A DNA stretch of 64,000 bases from Roseiflexus castenholzii DSM 13941. Lineage in GTDB: Bacteria > Chloroflexota > Chloroflexia > Chloroflexales > Roseiflexaceae. Each line of letters begins with the position of its first letter. Positions within the stretch are counted from its first letter, which is position 1. Under the pieces are notes generated by a model, which saw only the letters and a program-made list of their open reading frames with translations, was not told the origin of the DNA and did no database searches. Below are positions 51,805 to 61,692 of the stretch, one piece after another. The DNA is taken from contig NC_009767.1 of NCBI RefSeq assembly GCF_000017805.1, forward strand, positions 2,852,001-2,916,000, in the 5' to 3' direction. The position numbers and the translations under genes were made by a program.

Positions 51805-53361
51805 ATGGCATTGATCACCCTTAATGTCAACGGTGAACGCAAAACGTACCCGATAGAGGCGCAGGGGTTGCGCATCGGGCGGGCCCTCGAGAACGATATT
51901 GTGCTCAATCATGCGACCGTCTCGCGTCATCATGCCGAGATTACCTTGAGCGGGCGCGATGTTTGGGTGCGCGATACCAACAGTCGCAATGGCGTCTTCG
52001 TCAATCGGTTGCGCATTCGGGAAGAGCAACTGCGTGACGGCGACATTGTTCAGATCGGTCCGTTCGAGTTGCACTTCGAGGAGCGCGCAGCCCAGAACGT
52101 CGTGCTTGACGACAGCCGTTACTTTCCGGTGGCCGCCGAGGCGCGCGGTGTTGTGACCGGCGATGTGCCCGAACTGGCAATCGATCTGCGCGAGTTCTTC
52201 CGCGTCTCCCGGCGTTTGAGCCTGATCATTTCATTGAATGAATTGCTCGACGCGGTGATTGAAGAGGTGTTGCGCCTGATTCCAGCGCAACGCGCGTTAC
52301 TCCTCCTGAAACGCGATAATGAACTGGTGCCGCGCGTGATCTATCCGCCCTCACAGCAGGAAGTGGTCATCAGTTCGACCATCGCGCGCAAAGCGCTCGA
52401 GGCGGGTGAAGTGGTGCTGACGCGCGACGCGCGCATCGAAATTGGCGGCACCGAGAGTATTATCAGCGCCAATATCCGCTCGGCGCTCTGCGCACCGCTG
52501 CTTGTTGAGCACGGTTCGATCGGACTGATCTACCTCGACTCGCCGGGACGCGACCGGTTTGGTCTGCGTGAGCGCGACTTGCTGGCTGCGCTGGCAAGTC
52601 AGGCGGCGATCACGATTGAACGCGCCCGGCTGACCGAAGAATTGCGGAAGCAGGAGGCAAGCCGCCAGTTGTTTGAACGCTTCGTCTCTCCCAGTGTCGC
52701 GCGGGATGTGGCCAGTTACTTTTCGGAGCATGGCCGCCTGCGTGAGCCACAGGAATTGATCGTCACTGTCCTGTTCGCCGATGTGAAAGGATTCTCGTCG
52801 CTTTCCGAGCGCCTCTCGCCGCGTGAGGTGCAGGATTTGCTCAACGAGTATCTCCACGAGATGACTGAGGTGATTTTCCAGCATAACGGCACGCTCGACA
52901 AGTATATCGGCGATGGTATTATGGCGATCTTCGGCGCGCCGCAGGTGAACGAACGGCAGGATTATCGTGCAACCGCCATCGAAGCAGTCGATGCGGCGCT
53001 CGATATGATCGAAGCCCATCGCCGCCTGATCGAAAAACTCGAGCCGTCCAAGGCGTTCGATTTTCGCATCGGTATCAACACCGGTCCGGTGTATGCCGGG
53101 TTCTTCGGAACGCGGCAGCGCCTGGAGTATACTGTGATAGGGGACACGGTCAATACGGCATCGCGTCTCGAGAGTCGCGCCGACCTGAACTCGGTGCTGA
53201 TCTCCGAGGCGACGCGCAATGCCATCGGCGATGCGTTCATTGTGCAGGAAATGGGCGATTACCAGTTGAAAGGCAAAGCCCAGCTGGTCCATACCTATAA
53301 GGTGATCGGGCGCGCCTTTCAACGTCGTCCACGCGCGACAGGTGTCTTCCACACACCCTGA
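51805..53361 (+). CDS. FHA-GAF-class III adenylate cyclase
   Basis: The 518-residue signalling protein has an FHA domain (residues ~5-95) with GRALENDIVLNHATVSRHHA and RDTNSRNGVFVN, which binds phosphothreonine. A GAF domain (~130-290) and a class III cyclase domain (~330-500) follow. Cyclase metal ligands are the Asp residues in LFADVKGFSSLSERL and YIGDGIMAIFGAP; transition-state residues are in YTVIGDTVNTASRLES. It would make cAMP (less likely cGMP) in response to phosphorylation. ATG 51805 is taken; ATG 51787 is an alternative. Confidence 0.9.
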   Translation: MALITLNVNGERKTYPIEAQGLRIGRALENDIVLNHATVSRHHAEITLSGRDVWVRDTNSRNGVFVNRLRIREEQLRDGDIVQIGPFELHFEERAAQNVVLDDSRYFPVAAEARGVVTGDVPELAIDLREFFRVSRRLSLIISLNELLDAVIEEVLRLIPAQRALLLLKRDNELVPRVIYPPSQQEVVISSTIARKALEAGEVVLTRDARIEIGGTESIISANIRSALCAPLLVEHGSIGLIYLDSPGRDRFGLRERDLLAALASQAAITIERARLTEELRKQEASRQLFERFVSPSVARDVASYFSEHGRLREPQELIVTVLFADVKGFSSLSERLSPREVQDLLNEYLHEMTEVIFQHNGTLDKYIGDGIMAIFGAPQVNERQDYRATAIEAVDAALDMIEAHRRLIEKLEPSKAFDFRIGINTGPVYAGFFGTRQRLEYTVIGDTVNTASRLESRADLNSVLISEATRNAIGDAFIVQEMGDYQLKGKAQLVHTYKVIGRAFQRRPRATGVFHTP

Positions 53362-53399
53362 AGCATCCCGATGGATGGTCATAGATGATGAGGGTTCGT

Positions 53400-54620
53400 A
53401 TGCCCGTTGTGGTTGGCATTCGATTCAAGGACTCCGGCAAAACATACTATTTCGATCCGAATGGTCTGGAATCTTTGGCGCAGGGCGATTATGTGATCGT
53501 CGAGACGGTGCGCGGACCGGAAATGGCCAAGGTCGCCCACCCGCCGCGTCTGGTCGATCCGGAAGTGATTGTCGGTGAACTGAAGCCGGTGCTGCGTCGC
53601 GCTGAACTGGCTGACTTCGAGCGCCTGCGCCAGTTGAACAGTCGCCAGGATGAAGTACTCGCCCGTTGCGCTGAAAAGGTACAGGAGCACGGCTTGCCTA
53701 TGCGCCTGGTGAAGGCGGAGTATTCGTTCGATGGCTCGCGGCTGACGTTCTACTTCACCGCCGAAAAACGGGTGGACTTCCGCGCTCTTGTGCGCGATCT
53801 GGCGCGCACCTTCCGCACGCGCATCGAACTGCGCCAGATTGGTCCGCGTGATGAGGCGAAACTCCTTGGCGGGATCGGTCCATGCGGTCGCCTGCTCTGC
53901 TGCGCGACATTCCTTCCCGATTATGCGCGGGTCTCGATCAAGATGGCAAAAGACCAGGACCTGCCGCTCAATCCGACCAAGATCAGCGGCGTATGCGGTC
54001 GCCTGCTCTGCTGCCTTTCGTATGAACATGAACAGTATGTGGCGGTCAAGAGCCGGATGCCGCGCAAAGGCGCATGGGTGCAGACGCCCGACGGTCCGGG
54101 GGAGGTGGTCGGGGTCAATGTTCTGCGCGAGACGGTCATCGTTGCGCTTGCCAGCACCGGTTTGCAGGAGGAGTTCTTGCCGGCGCACATCCAGGAAGCG
54201 ACCCGCCACGTCGGTGATGTGGCGCGCAGCCGCAACGCCGAGGGGATTACGCCAGCCGCCAGAATGCGCGCCGAACGCCAGGAGCGTCGTGCCGACCAGG
54301 GACGTCCGAGCGAAAAACGGTTGCTGCGCGACTCGATCAACAATCCTGATGTTCTCGAGGCGCTGGCGTGGCTCGAAGAAGGCGTTGAGGATGCGCCGCT
54401 CGACTTGCTTGATGAGGAAGCGCTCAATCTGATCTCCGACGATCAACCAGCCCCGCGTTCCTCATCGGGTCGACCAACCGCTGAGCAGCACGCGAAGCGA
54501 CCGCCTGATCGCGCGGATGATCTTGCCGCATTCCTCAGCCAAGAAACGCCCCAATCACCCGATCCATCGAAGCCTGCATCGCCGCAGCGCCCACGGCGAC
54601 GACGGCGGCGCAATACCTGA
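53400..54620 (+). CDS. ricT: PSP1-domain protein RicT (YaaT)
   Basis: The 406-residue protein has the PSP1 domain with GDYVIVETVRGPEMAKV and the double cysteine motif GIGPCGRLLCC ... SGVCGRLLCCLSYEHEQY. In RicAFT these cysteines bind an iron-sulfur cluster, and the complex controls RNA processing by RNase Y. RicA and RicF are not nearby. The C-terminal ~130 residues are charged and disordered, longer than in Bacillus. ATG 53400 has GAGGG in front; ATG 53385 is weaker. Confidence 0.9.
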   Translation: MPVVVGIRFKDSGKTYYFDPNGLESLAQGDYVIVETVRGPEMAKVAHPPRLVDPEVIVGELKPVLRRAELADFERLRQLNSRQDEVLARCAEKVQEHGLPMRLVKAEYSFDGSRLTFYFTAEKRVDFRALVRDLARTFRTRIELRQIGPRDEAKLLGGIGPCGRLLCCATFLPDYARVSIKMAKDQDLPLNPTKISGVCGRLLCCLSYEHEQYVAVKSRMPRKGAWVQTPDGPGEVVGVNVLRETVIVALASTGLQEEFLPAHIQEATRHVGDVARSRNAEGITPAARMRAERQERRADQGRPSEKRLLRDSINNPDVLEALAWLEEGVEDAPLDLLDEEALNLISDDQPAPRSSSGRPTAEQHAKRPPDRADDLAAFLSQETPQSPDPSKPASPQRPRRRRRRNT

Positions 54621-54637
54621 TGTCCGAGGAGCACTCC

Positions 54638-55687
54638 ATGTATCGAGTCGGTATCATTGGCGCCGGTAGACCCTGGCGTTCCACCGGTGCGACCGGATTT
54701 GGCATGGCGCATATGCACGCTGAGGGGTACCGTGCATCGTCTGATGCCTGCCTGGTCGCAGTGGCAGACCTTAGTCTCGACAATGCGCGCGCATTTCAGC
54801 AACGACACAGTGTTGGCGCCGTGTATCAGGATTACCGCGCCATGCTGGCGCAGGAACGTCTCGACATTGTCAGCATCTGCACCTGGCCCCACCTGCATGC
54901 CGAAATGGTCATCGCCTGCGCCGAATCTGGTGTGCGCGCCGTTCATTGCGAAAAGCCGATGGCGCCGACCTTTGGCGAAGCGAAGCGTATGATCGTTGCG
55001 TGCGAAGCCAGCGGTACACAACTGACCTTCAACCATCAGCGGCGCTTCGGAGAGCCGTTTCGAGCGGCGCGTCATCTGGTGCGCGCCGGCGCTATCGGAA
55101 TGCTGCGCCGGATGGAAGCGACCTGCAACGATCTGTTCGATTGGGGGACGCATTGGTTCGACATGCTCTTTTTCTTCAACGATGAAACGCCGGTTGAGTG
55201 GGTGATCGGTCAGATCGATACACGCGACTCCCGAACGATCTTCGGCGTCACGGTCGAAGGGCAGGGGGTCAGTCAGTTCCGGTTTCACAATGGGGTGATC
55301 GGGATGGTGTTGACCGGCGCAAGTGCGCCCGATTCGCTCATCATCAGGCTGTATGGTGATCGTGGCATGATCGAGATCGGTGGAAGCGATCAGGCGCCGT
55401 TGCGCCTCTGGAATGAACGTGCGCCTGGCTGGCAGACGATCGATGTGAGCGAAGGGTTGCACGATGCCATCTGTCATACCCGCGCCATCCGCGATCTGAT
55501 CGACGCGCTGAGCGCCGGACGCGAGCCGGAACTTTCAGCGCGCCGCGCCTTGCGCGCCACCGAAGTGATCTTTGCCTCCTACGAGTCGAGCCGTCGTCGC
55601 GGGCGCGTTGATCTGCCGCTGACCATCGATGACTCGCCGCTTGCCGCAATGATGGCGCTTGATGGGAGCGCAACCGAAAGGACATGA
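54638..55687 (+). CDS. Gfo/Idh/MocA-type oxidoreductase
   Basis: The 349-residue NAD(P)-dependent protein has a Rossmann start YRVGIIGAGRPW, then DIVSICTWPHLHAEMV, the substrate motif HCEKPMAPTFGEAKRM with the usual EKP, and FNHQRRFGEPF. The second half is the alpha/beta C-terminal domain. It oxidises or reduces a sugar or inositol-like compound. ATG 54638 follows GAGGAG; ATG 54620 overlaps the previous stop and is possible. Confidence 0.9.
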   Translation: MYRVGIIGAGRPWRSTGATGFGMAHMHAEGYRASSDACLVAVADLSLDNARAFQQRHSVGAVYQDYRAMLAQERLDIVSICTWPHLHAEMVIACAESGVRAVHCEKPMAPTFGEAKRMIVACEASGTQLTFNHQRRFGEPFRAARHLVRAGAIGMLRRMEATCNDLFDWGTHWFDMLFFFNDETPVEWVIGQIDTRDSRTIFGVTVEGQGVSQFRFHNGVIGMVLTGASAPDSLIIRLYGDRGMIEIGGSDQAPLRLWNERAPGWQTIDVSEGLHDAICHTRAIRDLIDALSAGREPELSARRALRATEVIFASYESSRRRGRVDLPLTIDDSPLAAMMALDGSATERT

Positions 55688-55690
55688 TCC

Positions 55691-56563
55691 GTGTATGCGC
55701 AACGAGTTGTCCCCGGCATGCGTGTCCGGCTCCACGATATCGATCCCGACGCCAACGGGGGATTGAACAAAGACGAAGGGCGGGCGCGCTTTGCGGAACT
55801 CAATGCTGAACTCGACGTGATGCAGGAGGAGTTGTACGCGGCTGGCATCCACGCACTGCTCCTCATTCTCCAGGGTATGGATACGGCGGGCAAGGACGGT
55901 GCGATCCGCAATGTGATGCTTAATCTCAATCCACAGGGTTGCCGTGTCGAGTCGTTCAAAGTTCCAACTGAAGAGGAACTGGCGCACGACTTTCTCTGGC
56001 GGGTGCACAGGGTCGTGCCGCGCAAAGGCATGGTTGGCGTCTTCAACCGCTCACACTATGAAGATGTGCTGGTGGTGCGCGTCCACTCGCTTGTTCCCGA
56101 ATCGGTCTGGCGGGCGCGCTACGATCAGATCAATGCCTTCGAGCGCCTGCTTGCTGATACGGGGACGATTATCGTCAAATGTTTTCTGCACATAAGCAAA
56201 GAGGAGCAGGAACAGCGACTGCTAGCGCGTGAGAGGGACGTCTCAAAAGCCTGGAAACTGTCGGCTGGCGACTGGCGTGAACGCGCGTTTTGGGACGACT
56301 ATATGGCGGCGTATGAAGAGGCGTTGACCCGTTGCAGCACCGATTATGCGCCATGGTACATCATCCCGGCGAACCGTAAATGGTACCGCGACCTGGCGAT
56401 CAGCGAGGCGCTGGTCGAAACGCTGCGTCCCTACCGCGACGACTGGCGCCGCGCACTGGATGCGATGAGTCGCGCGCGGCGCGCCGAACTGGAGGCGTTT
56501 CGTGCCGAACAGCACGCGATGGAGGGACGCCCGCAGGGTGCTGGAGGCGTTTCACGCCGATGA
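55691..56563 (+). CDS. ppk2: Polyphosphate kinase 2-family phosphotransferase
   Basis: The 290-residue enzyme has Walker A LQGMDTAGKDGAIRNVM (about residues 60-76), the VHRVVPRKGMVGVFNRSHYE segment with the catalytic loop, and KCFLHISKEEQEQRL with the lid. It moves phosphate between polyphosphate and nucleotides; the motifs suit class III (AMP/ADP-active) enzymes. It begins with GTG 55691, 3 nt after the previous gene. The final stretch is basic and disordered. Confidence 0.93.
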   Translation: MYAQRVVPGMRVRLHDIDPDANGGLNKDEGRARFAELNAELDVMQEELYAAGIHALLLILQGMDTAGKDGAIRNVMLNLNPQGCRVESFKVPTEEELAHDFLWRVHRVVPRKGMVGVFNRSHYEDVLVVRVHSLVPESVWRARYDQINAFERLLADTGTIIVKCFLHISKEEQEQRLLARERDVSKAWKLSAGDWRERAFWDDYMAAYEEALTRCSTDYAPWYIIPANRKWYRDLAISEALVETLRPYRDDWRRALDAMSRARRAELEAFRAEQHAMEGRPQGAGGVSRR

Positions 56564-56652
56564 AGGCGATGCCTGTCCGGATGCGCGCCGGGCGGATGCG
56601 GGAACAAAGAGTGCAGAAATCAGACTTCGATGGTCTTACGACTCAGCACGCC

Positions 56653-57375
56653 ATGAACAGTACCGTAACCGACGAGCCATCCGTGCCACTGGCGCTGGCA
56701 TCCGCGTCGCCGCGACGACGCGAGTTGCTGGCGTACCTGGGCGTTCCATTTCGGATCATCGCCACCGATGCCGAAGAGCACGATCATTTGCCGCCGCCGG
56801 CGATCGTCGCGGCGCTGCCGCCACTGGCATTACCATTGTTCGACCATCCGACGCTGCGCGCCTGGCGCAAAGCGCACGCCGCTTGCGCATCCGCGCCCGA
56901 TAGTGTTATCATCGGCGCCGATACGATTGTGGCGCTGGAAGGGGATGTGTTGAACAAGCCCGTCGATCCCGACGATGCGCGCCGGATGCTGCGTCGTCTT
57001 TCGGGAAAGACCCATACGGTGTATACTGGTCTGGCAGTCATCGACGCCCGGCGCACCGATGCGCTGCCGCTCTTTGATCTCGTCGCCAGTCAGGTGACCA
57101 TCGATACGCTGAGCGATGCCGACATTGCTGCTTATGTCGCCACCGGCGAGCCGCTCGACAAAGCCGGCGCCTACGGTATTCAGGATTTGGGGGGACGGTT
57201 GGTGCGTTCAGTGGTCGGCAGTTATACCTGTGTCGTCGGGCTGCCGCTGGTTGCGACCTGGCGCCTCCTTCGCGCGGCTGGAATGACCGGCTTGCGTGAT
57301 CCGGCGGAGGGCTACCGGCGCTGGCTGCGCGATCGGGGAAAGGAGATACCGCCGTGTCCGCCAACCCTGCCGTGA
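56653..57375 (+). CDS. maf: Maf-like nucleoside triphosphate pyrophosphatase
   Basis: The 240-residue protein has the Maf motifs LASASPRRRELLAYLG (residues ~13-28), GADTIVALEGDVLNKP, GKTHTVYTGLAVID and DKAGAYGIQDLGGRLV. It removes non-canonical or surplus NTPs and may affect septation. ATG 56653 lacks a strong ribosome-binding site. ATG 56560, which overlaps the PPK2 stop by 4 bp and has GGAGG upstream, would add 31 non-conserved residues and may be the real start. The gene's end overlaps the next by 22 bp. Confidence 0.9.
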   Translation: MNSTVTDEPSVPLALASASPRRRELLAYLGVPFRIIATDAEEHDHLPPPAIVAALPPLALPLFDHPTLRAWRKAHAACASAPDSVIIGADTIVALEGDVLNKPVDPDDARRMLRRLSGKTHTVYTGLAVIDARRTDALPLFDLVASQVTIDTLSDADIAAYVATGEPLDKAGAYGIQDLGGRLVRSVVGSYTCVVGLPLVATWRLLRAAGMTGLRDPAEGYRRWLRDRGKEIPPCPPTLP

Positions 57376-58118
57376 AACTGCTGATCGTCGACGATCATCC
57401 GCTCTTTCGTCAGGGCGTGCGCGCGGCGCTCTCTATCTGCCGTGACATTGTTGTGGTCGGCGAAGCGTCATCCGGGGAAGATGCGCTGGAGTGGATGAAT
57501 GCCGCTCCGCCGAACCTGGAACCCAATGCAGTGGTGGTCGATCTGAACCTGCCGGGGATGAATGGGCTGGAACTCACCCGCCAGTTGCGCCTTAACTATC
57601 CTGGCGTCGGCATCGTTGTGCTCAGTGTGTACGAAAGTGATGAGCAGGCATTCAATGCGCTACGCGCCGGCGCGTCGGCATATCGCTCGAAGGATGTGCA
57701 TCCCGATGAGTTGGCGGACGTGCTCCGCCGTGTTGCGCGCGGCGAGTATGTGATCAACGATGTGGTGCTCGATGATCCGAAAGTCGCCGGGCGGGTGCTG
57801 TCGCAGTTTCGCAACCTTCCGCAGGATGTGACCAGCCTGCAAGAGATGGAGTTCCCGCTCTTTACTCCGTTGAGCGACCGCGAGATCGAAGTGCTCGAAC
57901 GGATCGCCGCCGGCGGCAGCAATCGGGAGATCGCCGAAGCGCTGCACATCAGCACGCAGACGGTGAAAAACCATATTTCATCGATCCTGCGCAAACTCTC
58001 GCTGAATGATCGAACGCAGGCAGTGCTCTACGCACTGCGTCGCGGTTGGATCGAAGCGCCAGGCGCGATCCGCAGCGAACCGCCATCATCCGATGTTGAG
58101 GATGATGAGGATGAGTGA
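57354..58118 (+). CDS. NarL/LuxR-type response regulator
   Basis: The 254-residue regulator has a receiver domain (residues ~7-130) with acidic pair DD in LLIVDDHPLFRQGVRAAL, phospho-acceptor Asp in VVVDLNLPGMNG and the K in SAYRSKDVHPDEL. The C-terminal LuxR-type helix-turn-helix is SDREIEVLERIAAGGSNREI then AEALHISTQTVKNHISSILR. GTG 57354 has GGAG in front. No sensor kinase is nearby. Confidence 0.93.
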   Translation: MSANPAVKLLIVDDHPLFRQGVRAALSICRDIVVVGEASSGEDALEWMNAAPPNLEPNAVVVDLNLPGMNGLELTRQLRLNYPGVGIVVLSVYESDEQAFNALRAGASAYRSKDVHPDELADVLRRVARGEYVINDVVLDDPKVAGRVLSQFRNLPQDVTSLQEMEFPLFTPLSDREIEVLERIAAGGSNREIAEALHISTQTVKNHISSILRKLSLNDRTQAVLYALRRGWIEAPGAIRSEPPSSDVEDDEDE

Positions 58119-59205
58119 TCGAACCGTTGTTCCACCATATGCGCCATCGTTGACCGATGAACGCGAGACGCTGCCGCAGGAGGCGCGTGCGCTGATTGTG
58201 CTGAACCCCTTTGCGGGGCAGGCTGCTGCGTTGCGGCAGAATGTTGCAGCGGCGCGCGATGTCTGGCTGGCGCACGGCTGGACGGTCGATGTCGAAACGA
58301 CTCGCCTTGCTGGTGACGGCGCACGCCTGGCGCGCGAAGCGGCGCTGCACGGGTATGATGTCGTGGTGGCAGCCGGCGGTGATGGCACGATTAATGAGGT
58401 GGTCAACGGTCTGGCGGGAACGCGCGCGGCGCTGGCGGCATTGCCGGTCGGCACGGTTAATGTCTGGGTGCGTGAATTAGGGCTGCCGCTCGAACCGCGC
58501 GCCGCTGCCGAGGCGTTGCTCCAGGCGCGACGGCGACGTATCGATCTTGGGCGCGCCGGGGATCGCTACTTTCTGCTCATGGCGGGAATCGGCTTCGATG
58601 CTGCGGTTGTGAATGAAGTGCGCAGCGAAGAAAAGCGGCGCCTGGGAGCGCTGGCGTATGTGGTGCGCGCCTTCGACCTTGCGTTGCGCTATCGAGGACG
58701 ACGCGCGCGCATTACGCTCGATGGGCGGGTCATTCGTGGGCGGGTGCTGCTGGTAGTGATTGGCAATAGCCAGTTGTATGGCGGCGTCTTCAAGATCACG
58801 GCGCGCGCCTGCATCGACGACGGGTTGCTCGATGTGTGCATTATCAAAGGCGATAGCCTGGCGGAAGCGCCGCTGCGCCTGCTCTCCATCCTGCGCCAAC
58901 GCTACAATCTCGATCCGCGCATCGAATATCATCGCGCGCGCACCATCCGCATCGCTACCCGCGGCGCTCTGCCGGTGCAGGTCGATGGCGATCAGTCCGG
59001 TTTTACACCGATGACGTTTACCGTCGCGCCGGGAGCGCTCTATGCGCTGCTGCCGCATACGCCGCCGGCCGACGATCTGCTGCGCGCCGCGCCGCCCCGT
59101 CGGCGTCGGGTGTGGCAGCGCATGATTGGCTGGATGGTTCGACGCGCTGTGTTGCCCGATGAGGCGGGGCGGCGCGGCGCGCCGGCCGCTTCCCATCAGG
59201 TGTGA
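58111..59205 (+). CDS. Diacylglycerol/lipid kinase family protein (YegS/DgkB-like)
   Basis: The 364-residue kinase has the nucleotide-binding GGDGT motif in VVAAGGDGTINEVVNGLAGT and the following LPVGTVNVWVRELGLP, as in DagK and sphingosine kinases. The second half includes NSQLYGGVFKITARACIDDG and QVDGDQSGFTP. It phosphorylates a lipid alcohol. The start at 58111 overlaps the regulator stop by 8 bp and has GAGG in front. Confidence 0.9.
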   Translation: MSDRTVVPPYAPSLTDERETLPQEARALIVLNPFAGQAAALRQNVAAARDVWLAHGWTVDVETTRLAGDGARLAREAALHGYDVVVAAGGDGTINEVVNGLAGTRAALAALPVGTVNVWVRELGLPLEPRAAAEALLQARRRRIDLGRAGDRYFLLMAGIGFDAAVVNEVRSEEKRRLGALAYVVRAFDLALRYRGRRARITLDGRVIRGRVLLVVIGNSQLYGGVFKITARACIDDGLLDVCIIKGDSLAEAPLRLLSILRQRYNLDPRIEYHRARTIRIATRGALPVQVDGDQSGFTPMTFTVAPGALYALLPHTPPADDLLRAAPPRRRRVWQRMIGWMVRRAVLPDEAGRRGAPAASHQV

Positions 59206-59207
59206 CG

Positions 59208-60254
59208 ATGCGTTGCGTTCTGATCGGTCTCTGCGTTGTGTTCCTGATTGCCTGTGCGTCCCCTGCGCCTGATGCCACGCCAACCTCTGTGGCGCCGGCG
59301 CCGGTCGCGCCGCCGTTTGCACCACCCGGTGTTTCCCAACCGACGATGATTGCCGCCGGTGCGCGGCTGCCTGGTCGCCTGCTCTTCGCGCGCGACGGGA
59401 ATGTCTGGCTGTGGCAGGATCAGGCTGGTCGCCTGTTGACCGGCGCCGGTGCAGCGTCGCATCCCGCCTGGTCGCCCGATGGCGCGCGCATCGTCTTCGT
59501 GCAGCGCGACCAGAGTTTTAGCGATTTGATGGCGCTGCCGCTGGACGGCGGCGCGCCGCTGCGTCTGACCGATAACGGCTCCAACCAACCACGCAATAGT
59601 TTCGAGCGCATCCGTGAGAGTATCTGGGCATTTTATCCCTCGTTTGCGCCCGATGGCCAGACGATTGCCTTTGCGTCGCAATACGCCCCACCCTCCGGTG
59701 CGCCGGCGGCGGAGTACCACCTGGCGCTGTTCAGCATGCCGGCGCAGGCCGGTGGGGCGCGCCGGTTGATCTATGCCGACGATGCAGGGCACGTCGGGCG
59801 GGTCACGCATGCTCCCGACGGGTCGGCGATTGTGTTTGTGCTCGAACCGGCAACGACCGGTGGCGTATCGCAGATTCTGCGCTACGACCGCGCAACCGGC
59901 GCCGTGACCCCGCAGCCCGGCATCCCGCCGCAGAGTTACGATCCGGCGTTCTCACCCGATGGACGCTGGCTGGCGTTTGCCGGGCGTGATGGTGACCGCA
60001 CCGACATTTTTGCGATACCGACAGCTGGCGGAACCATTGTGCGTCTGACAAGCATCGGTACGGCGCGCGCCCCCGCATTCTCGCCCGATGGACGGATGAT
60101 CGCGTTCCTGGCGGTTGCACCCGCTGAGATCGGCTTCGATCTGTGGGTTGCAGACCTCCGCATGATCGGTGATAGCCTGCAAGCGTCCACGCCGCGACAG
60201 GTCAGCATCGGATTGCGCGCCGACGCCGACTCCGGTTTGAGTTGGGGGAAGTAG
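59208..60254 (+). CDS. TolB-like beta-propeller lipoprotein
   Basis: The 348-residue protein starts with a lipoprotein signal (VLIGLCVVFLIACASP, Cys at residue 16), followed by a Pro-rich linker and a beta-propeller with repeated SPDG words (HPAWSPDGARIVFV, YPSFAPDGQTIAFA, DPAFSPDGRWLAFAGRDGDR, APAFSPDGRMIAFL). These PD40 repeats are typical of TolB-like proteins. It sits on the outer membrane surface, probably binding a protein or polysaccharide. Its stop overlaps the next start. Confidence 0.88.
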   Translation: MRCVLIGLCVVFLIACASPAPDATPTSVAPAPVAPPFAPPGVSQPTMIAAGARLPGRLLFARDGNVWLWQDQAGRLLTGAGAASHPAWSPDGARIVFVQRDQSFSDLMALPLDGGAPLRLTDNGSNQPRNSFERIRESIWAFYPSFAPDGQTIAFASQYAPPSGAPAAEYHLALFSMPAQAGGARRLIYADDAGHVGRVTHAPDGSAIVFVLEPATTGGVSQILRYDRATGAVTPQPGIPPQSYDPAFSPDGRWLAFAGRDGDRTDIFAIPTAGGTIVRLTSIGTARAPAFSPDGRMIAFLAVAPAEIGFDLWVADLRMIGDSLQASTPRQVSIGLRADADSGLSWGK

Positions 60255-61546
60255 TGCGCATCCTCCATGTGGTTCAACTCTATCATCCGGTGGCAAGCGG
60301 CGCGAGCCGCTATTTCCGCGAGATCGGCGAACGACTCGCGGCGGAAGGGCATCGCGTGACCGTGCTCGCCACCGACGCCTGTGACCTCGAACATATCTGG
60401 ATGCCGGGCCGCCGCCGCATCGAGACGCCGGTCGAAACGTTCAACGGCGTGCAGATCGTTCGTCTGCCTATCCGCCGCCGTCCGGGACCGCCGATCCTCT
60501 ACCCGGCGCTGCGCCGCTTGATGACCGAGATTTCGCGCCTGCCCGGCGCCGCGCCGCTGCTTCGTCGCCTGGCACTGTGGACGCCACAGTGGCCCGGTGT
60601 CGAGGCGTTCTTCGCGCAGTACGGTCCGTTCGACCTCGTGCATGCGACCAATATCACGCTCGATTTCGCCATTCTGCCGGCATATGCGTATGCGCAGCAG
60701 CGCGGCATTCCATTCATCTGCACGCCATTCATGCATCTGGGAGAACCTGGAAGCCGCGCTATCGTGCGCTACTACAGCATGCGCCATCAGATCGATGTGC
60801 TGCGCCAGAGTGATCGAGTGATGGTGATGACCGGCGTGGAGCGTGATTTTCTGGCAGCGCGCGGTGTGCCACGCGAGCGGCTGCGAGTGGTTGGCGTCGG
60901 CGTGACGCCAGAAGAAATACAGGGGGGTGACGGTGCGCGGTTTCGTGCCGATCACCGTGTCGATGGACCGCTGGTGTTGTTCATCGGCGCACTGGCATAC
61001 GACAAAGGCGCCCTTCATTTGATCGAGGCGATGCAGCGTCTGTGGCGCGACGGACATGCGGCGACGCTGGCGCTCATTGGCGCACCGCTGGCGCATTTCG
61101 ACGCCTTCTATGCGCGTCTTCCGGCGGCGGATCGGATGCGCATCCGCCTGCTGCCCTATGCTCCCGATGCAGTCAAGCGCGACGCACTGGCGGCGGCGGA
61201 TGTTTTTGCGCTCCCATCACGCACCGACTCCTTCGGCATCGTGTTTTTGGAAGCCTGGTGCTATGGCGTGCCGGTGATCGGCGCGCGCGCTGGCGGCATT
61301 CCCGATGTCATCACCGATGGGCAGGACGGTCTGCTCGTGCGGTTTGGCGATGTTGCCGGGCTGGCGCAGGCGATCCGTCTGCTGATCGGCGACCGCGCGC
61401 TGGCGCAGCGGCTGGGCACAGCCGGGCGCGCCAAAACCCTGCGCGATCTGACGTGGGAGCGGGTCTATGCGCGAGCGCGCGCCGTTTATGCCGAGGTCGG
61501 CGGAGCGAATACGACCGGCTGTTGCGCAACTTTTGGCGGAGCGTGA
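60254..61546 (+). CDS. GT4-family glycosyltransferase
   Basis: The 430-residue protein has the GT-B N-terminal words VRILHVVQLYHPVASGASRY and HATNITLDFA, and the C-terminal donor site LFIGALAYDKGALHLIEAM and RTDSFGIVFLEAWCYGVPVI with the family acidic pair. The sugar and acceptor are unknown; a cell-surface glycan is plausible given the lipoprotein beside it. GTG 60254 overlaps the previous TAG and has GGGGGAAG in front. Confidence 0.9.
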   Translation: MRILHVVQLYHPVASGASRYFREIGERLAAEGHRVTVLATDACDLEHIWMPGRRRIETPVETFNGVQIVRLPIRRRPGPPILYPALRRLMTEISRLPGAAPLLRRLALWTPQWPGVEAFFAQYGPFDLVHATNITLDFAILPAYAYAQQRGIPFICTPFMHLGEPGSRAIVRYYSMRHQIDVLRQSDRVMVMTGVERDFLAARGVPRERLRVVGVGVTPEEIQGGDGARFRADHRVDGPLVLFIGALAYDKGALHLIEAMQRLWRDGHAATLALIGAPLAHFDAFYARLPAADRMRIRLLPYAPDAVKRDALAAADVFALPSRTDSFGIVFLEAWCYGVPVIGARAGGIPDVITDGQDGLLVRFGDVAGLAQAIRLLIGDRALAQRLGTAGRAKTLRDLTWERVYARARAVYAEVGGANTTGCCATFGGA

Positions 61547-61692
61547 GCGATTCCCTTGAAGAGTCCGCATGCTTGTCATTCCGAGCCCTTCGCTTCGCTC
61601 AGGGTAAACGCAGCGCGGAATCTGCACGGGTCGCGCACGACCCCGCGCGCTGCGCGGGGTACCATGCCGGATGTGCACCGGGAATTGGTATG
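61545..61692. repeat. Dispersed intergenic repeat
   Basis: From GAGCGATTCCCTTGAAGAGT through AGCCCTTCGCTTCGCTCAGG and GGGTCGCGCACGACCCCGCG to GCACCGGGAATTGGTATGAG. This copy belongs to the TACCAAT family, with a diverged left end. It follows the glycosyltransferase stop directly. Confidence 0.85.
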